Below, piece after piece: positions 46,340 through 56,753 of a DNA stretch of 64,000 bases (position 1 is the first letter of the stretch; each line of letters opens with the position of its first letter). This DNA is from Watersipora subatra (taxonomy: Eukaryota; Bryozoa; Gymnolaemata; Cheilostomatida; Watersiporidae). The notes below the pieces were generated by a model. The model had not been told where the DNA came from, did not search any database, and saw nothing but the letters and a program-made list of their open reading frames with translations. Both the position numbers and the translations under genes were made by a program. Where the stretch lies: assembly GCF_963576615.1 (NCBI RefSeq), contig NC_088717.1, positions 51,003,026-51,067,025 of the forward strand, read 5' to 3'.

Positions 46340-48395
46340 TTTGGGTAAAGTTTATTCAATTTATTACTACAACCATTGGTTTCATACAGCCAGCGAGCTA
46401 GCTGCAATCGTCAGGTAGTGTGAATGTGTACAGAGCAGTTGCTTTCATCACTAAATGTTAGGGGGATTAAAAGGATTAAAAAGCTAAAAGCTCGAAACTC
46501 AAAAGTTGGGATTGCTCTCCATAGAGGTATAATTGGTCATTATGTGTTCGCAAGTAAATATTTGTTTCTGTGTCTACATGATGACATGAGTTCTGATCGT
46601 TTATTCAAAGTTGCCTGCTCGGGTCTAAATATAATGAACAGTTTCTCTGTCTGGCATAAGTTACAAGTCTTGGTTACGTTGGAGTACGACTGCGCTTTGG
46701 TGACAATGTTCCATGATGTTGTATATCTTATATTGCTGCTTTTTAGGTGCCATATGTGTTTGCTCAGCTCAGTAGCGTTTTGGTTTTTTTGCGTGCGTGA
46801 AGGATGACTTGTGGTTGGAGAATCGTGTCTTGAAGCTTCCTTCAGTGAGTCCTATATAGCTTTCTGTCTTGTTGTTAGATGTTACATTGCATTGGTAAAT
46901 GACACTGCTCTCAAGGCATTTTCCATCTAATGGGCACTGTGAAGGCTGTCGACAGTTGCATTCCTTTGAAGGTGGTGGGCTTTCTTTGTTGCTTAGAGTT
47001 CTCTTATTTTTGCTGTCAATGATTTTAGCAATGTTTGGTCTGCATGAGTAGCTAACCTTCAGTGTTGCGCGTTTGAAGATTTTGCATAGCTTGTGATTGG
47101 TTGGGAATTGTTCTGACACAAATTTTCAGGAACTCATGGCCAATGTTGGTTTTTCCACTCTTGCTGTATGGTGGGTTATACCAGATTATGCTACGCTTGC
47201 GTTGTTTTTCACATTGTCTGGGTGTCTCCTCTCTGTATTCTAGTCTATTTTTATATCCACTCTTATCAATAGCTTCTTGGTATATCTTGGCTGCCTGGTT
47301 GAAAGATTCCTCATCGGATGATATAGCTGATAGTCTTCTATTAATGGATTCTGGGATGTTTTTAAGGATAGAGCGGGGGTGAATTGATTCCTGATGCACG
47401 TATGTAGGTGTATTTCCTGGTTTGATGTAGGGTTGATGTTTGCCAGTATTCAGGTTGAGCGTTACATCTAGATAGTTAGTTGTCTTCGTGTTTGCTTCAA
47501 TTGTGATACTTAACCCATTATCTTTAAAAGTTTTGCATATTTCTTTTTTATTCTCTCTGTTTGTTGTGGTGCGGTGTTAAATGCCGCAAGTCCGTCGTCT
47601 CTATAAAGTCCGATTGTTTTTCCAAACTTTTTAGTTAGAGTGCTTAAGAGGAAACTTCCGACCACTTCACAGGTCTCGGCTCCGTCATAAAAACCCATAG
47701 TCACGTCAAATTGTTTTTCTGCTGTTTTTTTTGCACCATGGTTCGTTATTGTGAAATAACATGGAGCGTTTTGCGTGCATTATAATGTTGCGCTCTTCTT
47801 TTGTGATCGTACAATGTTTAGAGGCAAAGTCCAGGGCTTTGTTGAGGAGTTTTTCAGTTAATGATGGATAATAGTTCACAATGTCGAAACAGATGAAAAT
47901 GAGAGATTTCTTATCTGCCAGGCTGTTAAACCAATTTATAACAGCTGCTGTGTTCCTCCATTGGTTGATGTTGGTTGCTGCTACAACTTCTCTGTTGATC
48001 TTTTTCAGTAATTGCTTGCTGATCTTACCAAGTTCTAGTTTCGATGGGTTTATTAATCTACAGGTTGGTTTGGTCATGAAGTTTGCTTTATGATCCTTGA
48101 AGGTTAAGAATGCTTGTTTGTCTGCAAGTTTTTCTATTCTATCGTCCAGGTTGAGCTTGTGCGCTATTTCCTTTGAGCGCTCTATGATTTCTGATCTGGT
48201 GTTTTTCTTGTCTTTTGTGTAATCTTTAGTGATGTTATTCATTAGCAGCTTGTTGTATGTTGGGATGTCAGTCTTATAATAGTTGAATGTCTTATCTGCC
48301 TTTATTATGAGCTTGTTGCTGTCTCTAACATGCTTCTCTATGTCTTTATCAAGTGTGTGCTGGAATTGAAATTTACCATCTCTAAACGTAATGTT
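46340..48395 (-). mobile_element. Penelope-like element, minus copy with RT and GIY-YIG
   Basis: Minus strand: the RT begins near 48360 (IIKADKTFNYYKTD), continues with the Penelope hallmark CRLINPSKLELGKISKQLL and FDIVNYYPSL (48242-47706), and has catalytic YRDDGLAAF in the next frame (about 47610). It is followed by the linker (PESINRRLSAISSDEESF) and the GIY-YIG endonuclease region (SSVIYQCNV, SYIGLTEGSFKTRFSNHKSS), ending near 46340. Frameshifts occur before YRDD, near 47119 and near 46780, so it is inactive. The N-terminal part is missing: at about 48395 it meets an inverted partial copy. Confidence 0.87.
46366..46419 (-). ncRNA. Hammerhead ribozyme motif (minus copy)
   Basis: The 54-base motif is identical to the one at 49348-49401 in reverse complement: stem I GTAGT/ACTAC, core CTGACGA, a stem II hairpin of about 10 bp, core GAAA, and a 3-bp stem III (ACC/GGT) with the cleavage site after a T. 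Hammerheads with such short stem III are known from Penelope-like element termini. Confidence 0.75.
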
Positions 48396-49435
48396 GCTCT
48401 ATCGTTAAAAACTATCCCAAAATCCATTAATAGAAGACTATCAGCTATATCATCCGATGAGGAATCCTTCAACCAGGCAGCCAAGATATACCAAGAAGCT
48501 ATTGATAAGAGTGGATATAAATATAGACTAGAATACAGAGAGGAGACACCCAGACAATGTGAAAAACAACGTAAGCGTAGCATAATCTGGTATAACCCAC
48601 CATACAGCAAGAGTGTAAAAACCAACATTGGCCATGAGTTCCTGAAAACTGTGTCAGAACAATTCCCAACCAATCACAAGCTATGCAAATTCTTCAAACG
48701 CGCAACACTGAAGGTTAGCTACTCATGCAGACCAAACATTGCTAAAATCATTGACAGCAAAAATAAGAGAACTCTAAGCAACAAAGAAAGCCCACCACCT
48801 TCAAAGGAATGCAACTGTCGACAGCCTTCACAGTGCCCATTAGATGGAAAATGCCTTGAGAGCAGTGTCATCTACCAATGCAATGTAACATCTAACAACA
48901 AGACAGAAAGCTATATAGGACTCACTGAAGGAAGCTTCAAGACACGATTCTCCAACCACAAATCATCCTTCACGCACGCAAAAACCAAAACGCTACTGAG
49001 CTGAGCAAACACATATGGCTCCTAAAGAGCAACAATATAAGATATACAACATCCTGGAACATCGTCACCAAAGCGCAGTCGTACTCCAACGTAACCAAGA
49101 CTTGTAACTTATGCCAGACAGAGAAACTGTTCATTATATTTAGACCCGAGCAGGCAACTTTGAATAAACGATCAGAACTCATGTCATCATGTAGACACAG
49201 AAACAAATATTTACTTGCAAACACATAATGACCAATTATACTTCTATGAAGAGCAATTCCAACTTTGAGTTTCAAGCTTTTAGCTTTTTAATCCTTTTAA
49301 TCCTCCTAACATTTAGTGATGACAGCAACTGCTCTGTACACATTCACACTACCTGACGATTGCAGCTAGCTCGCTGGCTGTATGAAACCAATGGTTGTAG
49401 TAATAAATTGAATAAACTTTACCCAAATACTTTTA
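48396..49435 (+). mobile_element. Penelope-like element, inverted 3' partial copy
   Basis: The plus strand repeats the 3' half of the minus copy at very high identity. An open frame runs from PKSINRRLSAISSDEESF through HEFLKTVSEQFPTNHKL, CNCRQPSQCPLDGKC and SYIGLTEGSFKTRF to a stop at 49004. The conserved tail SYSNVTKTCNLCQTEK follows in another frame, and the element terminates near 49435. With the minus copy it forms a head-to-head inverted pair of about 1 kb arms. Confidence 0.85.
49348..49401 (+). ncRNA. Hammerhead ribozyme motif (plus copy)
   Basis: Stem I strands ACTAC (49348-49352) and GTAGT (49397-49401) pair perfectly. The core CTGACGA is 49353-49359. Stem II TGCAGCTAGC/GCTGGCTGTA pairs with wobbles, the core GAAA is 49384-49387, and stem III ACC/GGT encloses AAT. 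Predicted self-cleavage is after T49396. All invariant core bases are present. Confidence 0.78.
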
Positions 49436-49444
49436 TATATTTAT

Positions 49445-49500
49445 ATACATATATACATATACACACATATATATATATATATATATATATTGCTATTGGC
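49445..49500. repeat. TA/CA microsatellite
   Basis: TATATACATATACACACATA followed by pure TA; a TATTGGC..GCCAATA palindrome follows at about 49490-49520. Confidence 0.8.
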
Positions 49501-49554
49501 TATATATATAGCCAATAGTAATATATGTAGTCAATCCATTCAATAGCAATGAAT

Positions 49555-49745
49555 GGATGTGCTTGTGTGTGTTCGTGTGCGTGTGCGTGTGTTCATGTGC
49601 GTGTGTTCATGTGCGTGTGTGTGTCCATATGTGTGTGGGTGCGTGCGTGTGTGCATGCACTCTGATGTGTGTGTGTACGCGCATGCGTACAAGTGTGTGT
49701 GCTTGCATGTGTGGGTGTGCGTGTGTGAGTGCCTATGTATACATG
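49555..49745. repeat. TG-rich microsatellite (right-arm counterpart of CA tract)
   Basis: Imperfect (TG)n with CGTG and CATG variants. It is the inverse of 36440-36905 and lies at the same distance upstream of the pore exon. Confidence 0.9.
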
Positions 49746-49810
49746 CGGTCATGTGCGTATCAAATTAATTCTTTTTCTCCACATAAAACAGTTATTTTGT
49801 GTTGTTGTAG

Positions 49811-50047
49811 CATATTGGTTTGTGATTGTCACCATGACAACAGTTGGCTACGAAGACATGTATCCTACAACTTTCCCGGGCTATCTAGTTACCATCGTGA
49901 TGATGCTTGTGGGTCTAACAATAACCGCTCTTCCTATATTGCAATTGTGGGAGGAAACTTTGCAGTGGTTTATGAACACAACCAGAAGAGAGAGAGAAAG
50001 AGCAGCTTAAAGCAAACTACAACAGCACACCAGAAATATCTAAATAA
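49811..50047 (+). pseudogene. K+ channel pore exon, right-arm copy with damaged filter
   Basis: Acceptor gttgttgtag is kept, then AYWFVIVTMTTVGYED: the second filter glycine is now Glu (GGC TAC GAA GAC). Two separate 2-base insertions, one in S6 after ALPI and one in the GAGAGA run, disrupt the frame (237 instead of 233 bases). No upstream channel exon is present before it; Penelope DNA occupies that side. Confidence 0.87.
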
Positions 50048-51756
50048 TTCACCAGTATCCATCTGTCCAATCGCACAAATATATATTCTATCCACATGTA
50101 CATATATGTTTATTTTCAATCAGCTGTCTTTTCTGTCATTTACCTTGTCTATCTTAGAATCCATCTTTATTCTGTTTTATATTTAACTATGTGAGTAGGT
50201 CCGTTTTATTAGACCGCTACGGCTCCGCTAGTCTGCCAGTGCGTGATGTCTAAATACGGTTCTATTACAGTTTTACTTCTATTTCAGATTTTTTATCTTC
50301 CAACGACGATTTCTCAACTGATTTCTAAATTAAGTTTCAAAAGAGAGAAAATATAATCATGGTCATTTGGAAAATGTTTAATGGAACTATCAGTTGGAAG
50401 GCTCTTTGAGATGAGATGAAGACATTATTTAGTAAAGTACAACCTTCTGTGCACAAGGTTTTTGAATAAAAAGACTTTTTTAGAAAATTAATCTGTTTAC
50501 CAGACAGGTGATCAAACAGATATTTGCTCTTGGAAGGCTACTAGCTTTTAAAAGCAACTATCGGTAGTACCCTGGTTGTTCAAGGCACCGCGAAAAACCA
50601 TTTGGTGTAATAAGTAACTGCGCAATTATTCCAAAGTACAGCAAGGTGGTTGATTGAGGCAGATGGTACAATGTCAGCCAGCCAGGCAGAAAGCCATAGC
50701 TTAACATCTAATTGAAAACTTTAGTTTCCGCATCTCTAAGCATGGCTTCAGACAGATGGCTAGACACAGTTCTTATTATAGTAAAATAAATTGACAAGTA
50801 GCGTGTGAAAGATCGCTGAAGGTGAATAGAATATAAAGAGTAGAAGATAAAGGCTGGTTGAATAAACATTAAAACACGGGTTTTACATGGTCTGACTCTT
50901 TGCTGTCTATGAGGAAGGCAAGGAGTCAACATACCTTAGGAGTGTAGATAGTGACAATTGCAAAAACTTGTCATAGAGTTACTAAACTTGTTGCATTACA
51001 CCATCTTTACTACAAGAAGAGCCTGGTAAGTTATATTCTGAAGCTGTGGTTTGCATTTGGGTAAATGCTTGTCTCATACAGGGTTTAAATCTTGTGATAT
51101 TCAGTTTGACGGCGCTACATTCTAGCAATTAGGCTAACCATCGACCTTCTAGTATATTAGAATAATTGTACCCATAACTATTCTGTTTTTATTGGCGCAT
51201 CTAACGATATCGGAGAGCGCTCTAGACTGCCATGGTAGTTTGTTTATAATATATATATATATTTGTCTTTTTATGTCTTTGCCAATCTTAAGATTCCAGC
51301 CACTCAAGTTCATATTGCTTTTCTAGCTAGAAGGGAGCAATTGTTTAGCTATCACGTACTGTTAAGAAACTACTCTAAAACAACATACTATCACACATAG
51401 TGTGTATATAAGATTTAAGCTATTCTTAATAGACCACCTTTGAAAGGTGACATGTGAAAGAGCGGATAACTCTACCTAATTGACATTCAGTTAGAAATGA
51501 CAGCACATCAAGACATATGGATATAAAATTAAGCTTGCAGTCTCTGCCAATAGCTCCATTTCATATGCAGTTTATCAGCTTGCTATATGTACAATAGTCA
51601 GATTCATTAGGAAGCTTTCCAATTGTGCATAAAAGCTTCTATCCGCTCGTCATTGTGGTCTTTTCAATGTCTAAACACTGCGCTAGGAAATTGAACTACG
51701 GTTGCCTAAGAACACTAGTTACTAGTAATTATTTCAGTACAGTGGTGAATCTCAAC
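50048..51756. repeat. K+ channel-FUT intergenic block, right copy
   Basis: Reverse complement of 34417-36149, with the same SINE-like unit. The fucosyltransferase promoter and 5' UTR should lie near its end, but no TATA or initiator match is convincing. An in-frame ATG at 51667 precedes the chosen start. Confidence 0.7.
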
Positions 51757-51844
51757 ATGAAGCGACATTTTGCATCGCTAGTTTTGATCTCACTAGTTGC
51801 TATTATAGTTTACATGTACACAACCCAAGACTCAAAGTATTTAG
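51757..51844 (+). CDS. Alpha-1,3-fucosyltransferase exon 1 (signal anchor)
   Basis: Twenty-nine codons end at donor TTAG/GTAAGT in phase 1. MKRH is followed by a hydrophobic stretch of about 16 residues (FASLVLISLVAIIVYMYT), giving a four-residue cytoplasmic tail and a type II membrane anchor, the normal topology of Golgi fucosyltransferases. A is at -3 of the ATG. The in-frame ATG 30 codons upstream would add a long polar tail and is less likely. The phase matches the exon at 55767. Confidence 0.8.
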
Positions 51845-53164
51845 GTAAGTTTCTCAGACACTAGCATAGCATGATTTTAAGAGTAAAACAAACAGCAACT
51901 GTAATTAATGGAAATAACGATTTCACTGATACTAAGTGAAACAAATATCATCATCTATGCAAGAAATTTACATAAAACATTCACATATTTAGTTATAATA
52001 TGAAAGTACGATACTCTTCACTCAGTCAATCTATGAGTGTTAATTTTTTTTTGGCTACTGATGTATAGACAGGGGGAGCGGGTTGAGAAGAGTGTATATA
52101 CAGCTTAGATGTTTACTTTGGACTATCTCTTGACAAATTGACTATATTGCTGTGCAATGCTCACTCCGCCCGGCTATCCAGAATACAGAACAAAGTTATA
52201 ACTAGTGTTAACCTTTCGCAACTTTGTAGATCATTTTTAAATAGAATAAGTAATTAAATTTTATTATTAGCTTATTTTCTGTCATAGAATATACGTCACA
52301 CATGTTTATAATGATCTTCCTCTAGGTCTTAGATAGAAACTGTTGTGTATTCACTCACCACAACTTCCCGCCTCCGTAGCAGGAAGAAGAATGCTCTCTT
52401 TTTTACACCCTTCTCCATATCTAGTCAGCTATTCCTTAGCTTTATCAATAAGCTGAGAAAGCTACATAATCCTGCAAGCCTGTGTGAGAGGCTTTGCTTC
52501 CCAAAACCTATCTGGCTCCCTTAGCCCAAGTTCCTGTAACATAGTCAGGCGCGCAAGATACGTCTGCGTATACAACAGAATGCATGTAGAATGTTTCAAA
52601 ATTTTATCTTATTTCAACAAAAAACTTTATGTCTCTCTCAATTGCCTTACTTTTTTCTTTTAGCGAGACATTTTGCCCCAAGTTTACATCCATCAGTACA
52701 TTCACCTTCATTGAGTAGAAAATTTGCTTCGTATTGGAAACTGTCTTAGCTCCATTACCAAGTCATGTAATCCTACAAACTATATCATCTCTCAAAGAGA
52801 CAATCATACTTTTCCTTGCCTTCTTTATGTCTTTTTCTGCCAGACTATTTGAAAGTACTACTTCCTCTACATTTAAACATGGACTTACACAAAATTTTGT
52901 AGATTTTATCAAAAAGTATTGGTGTGTTTCTATCATTTGCGATTGTCATTGATGTTTGAGGATCTGATAGCCAGGATGTTTCAAGATGAAACTTGAGAAA
53001 ACCTGACCGCAGTTAAAAAGCTTGTATATAGTAAGAGTACTATACTAAGTACAGATGCATGTATATAAGAGTTTTAACTGTCGCAGGCTTATTTATATGT
53101 CTATAATATATATTACACATACACATAATATATAGACATACATGTATATTATATTATATATGTA

Positions 53165-53535
53165 CTAGCTGCGCTACCCTGCGTTGCCTGGGTAATAAAA
53201 AGGTCTTTGGACAGAAAATTGATTTGTATTTAACATATAATAAACTTTCCCATTCTTACTTTCAAACTACATATCATGAGATAAGTGTTTCGTGTAGTTG
53301 AAATCAATTAAGAGAAAAATAAAAACAACTGTAAAGGTTTTAAAACTTTGTCAAATGACTGTAACTTTTAAGCTATTAGCCTGGCACACTGCCAATGGAA
53401 GATTCATGTAAGCTAGTTACAGTAATAAGCGCTGGGCTTCTAATGAAGGTAAACCATGACATTGCGTAAGCATTGTCCAGCTAAGCTATTTTAATATCTA
53501 ATAGCTATAGCTGGAGGGACACGCATACTTTGAGA
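53165..53535 (-). mobile_element. Helitron-like non-autonomous element
   Basis: Minus-oriented: begins CTAGCTGCGCTACCCTGCG (hairpin end) and finishes ACTTTGAGA, the inverted TCTCAAAGT start. Confidence 0.55.
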
Positions 53536-53547
53536 AATATATATATA

Positions 53548-53980
53548 CTAGCAGTGCTACCTGGCGCTGCCCGGGTAATAGAAAAGTATTTGGACAGAAA
53601 ATTGATTTGTGTTTAACATATAACGACATTTGCCATTCTAACTATCAAACTACATATTATGAAAAAAGCGTTTTGTCTTATAAACAATAAGTAGTGAGAG
53701 TTACTCGCTATTAACCTGTTTAATAATGTGAGCGAACAGCTTCTGGTGACGTTATGCTATGACCCTCGTCATACGCAAAGCAGTTAGGTATTTGCTCCCA
53801 TATAATGATTTATATTGGCAAGCTAGCAATTTGATTTCTGTAGTCTAGTGGGTAAGGCGTAAGACTGGCGAGGCAGGGTCTGAGAACAAATCTTTTTTGG
53901 TACGGAATATTTATTCTAAGATTTTAAGATCTATAGCCGGACAATCAATCCTACAAACCTACATATGACAAACTTTGAGA
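53548..53980 (-). mobile_element. Helitron-like non-autonomous element with tRNA-like block
   Basis: Minus-oriented copy adjacent to the previous one, with CTAGCAGTGCTACCTGGCG at the left and AACTTTGAGA at the right. Plus strand 53845-53905 has TCTAGTGGGTAAGGCGTAAG and a B-box-like GTCTGAGAACAAATC. Confidence 0.55.
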
Positions 53981-54015
53981 AATAAATATATATAGATATA
54001 TAAGATAGAGATATA

Positions 54016-54017
54016 AG

Positions 54018-54095
<78 letters not shown>
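54016..54095. repeat. (TA)n(TG)n microsatellite
   Basis: About 60 bp of TA followed by about 14 bp of TG. Confidence 0.95.
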
Positions 54096-54164
54096 ATAAC
54101 ATTTATATAGTATATGTATCTGTATACTAAACTTCTAATAACTACTAGAGTTATAGTTACTCTT

Positions 54165-54370
54165 ACATGTCAGTATTTTTCAATCTTATCTCTGAGTGGG
54201 AGACACGTAGTTTTTCAGGTTATCCTTTTTCTTTGCTGGCTGTGTTGCAGTCATTGGGTTCTGCTATATCTGTTATGGTAGCCCTCTTGCTCTCTTTGTC
54301 TATCGCTACAATATTAGGCTGGTTTGCCAAGACAGCCTGTCAGTCCGGAAGTAGAAGGCCCCGGAGGTGT
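54165..54370 (-). pseudogene. RLE retrotransposon fragment, mirror of 31.56 kb
   Basis: The minus strand retains degraded endonuclease-region codons (KTAWQT.., VAIDKESKRATIT.IAEPND, SKEKG). Same fragment as 31560-31800 in the opposite arm. Confidence 0.65.
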
Positions 54371-54483
54371 AATTTAGCAATTTTAGTAAATTGAATTGTT
54401 CATATTTTATTATTACTAAAAGTTTTAAGTTTGCTCTGTTGACAAATTTATTCTCAATAAGGTTTAAAAGCATAAACACGGCG

Positions 54484-55120
54484 CATAGCTAAAACGTGGT
54501 TCCCACATCGGCTGCGAGACCCCGGCTGTGATTTCGCACAGCTTAACATTTGCCCCGCTAGACTCGGCAGCTTATGTTCACATAAAGCTCGTCGCTGATA
54601 ATCGCATAAAAATGGCCACTCATCACGCAGTTTCAAAAATGCTGATCTTTACCTGTACAGTGCATTTAGGGAAGGTTTTGCCTGTAGCCTGTTGCAAGTT
54701 GAATAGAGCTGAAGCCTTGCAATATTCGGCAAATACCACGTTACTTGGAGTATAGGTCCTAACTTCACCGCCGATAGCACTGGGATCCTGCCAGCAATAC
54801 TCGGGACGTTTATATAGGAACCAGGCTTTAAGGTGTGACAAAAGCGTGTTGCTTGTTGTACTGAGACTATTTCGTGTACAGCCTGAACGTGTCTGAACAC
54901 GTCTGTGGTACACAACTCTAGCCATACAATGTACAAAGTGACAATTCTTCATAATATACATGTTATAAACTGGAGCAAATCTTTGAAATAATCAGGGAGT
55001 TTTGAGGATTTTTAGTTCTCCAGCTATGACAAAGCTAAATGTGGCTTGACTCAACTTGGTACCTATTCTTATTTTAGATAAATCAACAACAAACAGGTAT
55101 AATTATATGCTAAATTATCA
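54484..55120. repeat. Tandem duplication unit 1 in FUT intron 1
   Basis: It contains the MITE-like repeat (54488-54834), two imperfect 10-mers (54885-54905) and at its end a copy of the exon 2 acceptor and first 30 exon bases (decoy acceptor at 55076-55077). Unit 2 (55120-55800) contains the real exon 2 start. The left arm has only one unit. Confidence 0.75.
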
Positions 55121-55125
55121 TAGCT

Positions 55126-55478
55126 AAAGCGTATTTCCCATATCGGCTGCGAGACCCCGGCTGTAATCTCGTGTAGCAAAACACTTGCAGTGATATACTC
55201 GACGGCTTATGTTCTCATAAGGCTGTGTCGCTGATTGTCACATAAAATGGTCACTTGCCATGTCGTTTTAAAAGTGCTGACTTTCACCTGTACATTGGGA
55301 AAGGTTTTACTGGCGGCTCCTTGCAAAATTTGAACAGCACTGAACTTTTGTGTTGACTACTGTTGCAAATACTGGCAGTACTCGGTGCGTATGTTTCCTA
55401 TTCCATAGTCGATAGCCTTGCGATCTTGCCGGCGATACTCGGAACTGTGTACTATATGGGAACCAGGCTTCAAGGTAT
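55126..55478. mobile_element. MITE-like repeat, second copy in FUT intron 1
   Basis: Same element as 54488-54834 and 31087-31436; ends AAAGCGTATTTCCCATATC and GGGAACCAGGCTT. Confidence 0.55.
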
Positions 55479-55548
55479 AGCAACTGGTGAGATGCATGCA
55501 ATAGAAAAGCATGCTGCTTGTTATACTGAGGCTATTTCATGTATCGCT

Positions 55549-55598
55549 AAACATGCCTGAACATGTTTGAACATGTCTGAACGTGTCTGAACACGTCT
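55549..55598. repeat. Five tandem p53-family-like decamers
   Basis: AAACATGCCT, GAACATGTTT, GAACATGTCT, GAACGTGTCT and GAACACGTCT are head to tail without spacer. The first three fit RRRCWWGYYY exactly. They are located 170 bp upstream of exon 2. Confidence 0.7.
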
Positions 55599-55766
55599 GT
55601 GTTACTAAACTCTAGCCATGCAATGTATGAAGCGACTATTCTTCAAAATATACAAGTTATAAACCGGAGCTAATCTTTGAAATAATCAGTGAGTTTTGAG
55701 GATTTTTAGTTCTTAAGCTATGACAAAGGCGTCTGACGCGAGACTTTGTATTTATTCTTATTGTAG

Positions 55767-56753
55767 ATAAATCAACAACAAACAGGTATAATTATGTCAA
55801 AATACCTAAAGCAGAGCGGATACAAGTAACCATGAATGCCAAAAAAATTTTAATACGTCAACTGACAAATTATTCTCACAGTTTCCACAGAGGTCATGTA
55901 AAAACTGGTAAAAATACCTGTTTCTATGAACGTGGAGCAAACGGTACAGCTGGAGCGGATGTGATTGCATTCAGTGAAAAAGATATTTACTATCTTAAAA
56001 CCCCACCACAAAAGTATCCAGGACAATTGTGGATTTTTTATTCAAAAGAACCTCAAGTGAAAATAAGGAACGCCTCACTACAGCCGCAATGGGATGGCTT
56101 ATTCAACTACAGTGTTACATTTGATAGGACAACAGAAGAAAGCTACCACGTGTTTCGACCCAGATTAATGAAAATAACACCACCCTTGAATCATTTCTAC
56201 ACTCCTTATCGTAATATGCTAAAATTGCGTGCGCTTTGGTGTGTTTCACATTGCAAAAAGTGGAATGATACCAAAAATATACTCGGTGGACGAGAAGAGT
56301 ATGTTTTAGAGCTATCTAAATATATAACCATTGATCTTTATACATTACCAAGAAAAGAGGAGTGTCCAACGACTTTTAAAAAAATAAGCGGTAAGATTAA
56401 TCGGAGAGGTCAACCACGAATGCAAGACTATATGTTTTATCTCAGCTTTGAAAACAATTTATGCAAAGATTACATTTCTGAAAAATTTTGGAAAGTTCTT
56501 ATAGCCAACAGCACGACTATACCAGTAGCTCTGGGTGGACTTTCTATGGAGGACTATGCTTCCATCACTCCTCCACACAGTTTTATCCATGTTAGAAATT
56601 TTACATCGCCCAAAGCACTTGCCGAGCACCTGCAGTTTGTGTCACAAAATGCACAGGCGTTCAACTACTACAATAAGTGGAAGAATGAGTATAAGATTGA
56701 CACGAGTCATTTCACCATGTTTGATGGCTACAGAAGCTTGGGATACTACGGTG
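55767..56753 (+). CDS. Alpha-1,3-fucosyltransferase (GT10), main catalytic exon
   Basis: Transfers fucose from GDP-fucose to N-acetylglucosamine-containing glycans in the Golgi lumen (family role). Acceptor ttattgtag, donor G/GTATGT; with exons 51757-51844 and 58013-58194 the CDS is 1257 bases, 418 residues, all phases agreeing. In full-length numbering, residues 52-180 are the N-terminal acceptor-side lobe (IAFSEKDIYYLK, LWIFYSKEPQ, FNYSVTFDRT). Residues about 183-222 carry the family block LWCVSHCKKWND..R.EYVLELSKYITIDLY. Residues about 251-320 are the GDP-fucose lobe: FYLSFENNLCKDYISEKFWK, PVALGG, PPHSFIHVRNFTSPKALAEHL. N-glycosylation sequons NYS, NST and NFT fit a luminal enzyme. No stops or frameshifts. 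Orthology within GT10 (Lewis-type or core alpha-1,3) cannot be decided by eye. Confidence 0.88.

Larger units (their letters stand above)
51845..55766 (+). other. Fucosyltransferase intron 1, right arm
   Basis: 3.9-kb intron. 51845-52260 matches the left arm. 52260-53160 has no left counterpart and no recognised content. It then holds two Helitron-like copies, a TA/TG microsatellite, an RLE relic and a tandemly duplicated 0.64-kb block (54484-55120 and 55120-55766). Confidence 0.7.

Noticed and set aside
51625-51756. N-terminal extension of the fucosyltransferase
   Set aside because: In frame but polar, and not typical for type II Golgi enzymes; the ATG at 51757 has A at -3 and is followed directly by the membrane anchor. 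Not fully excluded.
54167-54394. Small membrane-like protein
   Set aside because: Antisense of the degraded RLE endonuclease fragment mirrored from 31.56 kb.
55363-55560. Small gene between the intron repeats
   Set aside because: The frame runs through a MITE-like repeat and the decamer tract inside intron 1; the paralogous unit does not keep it.
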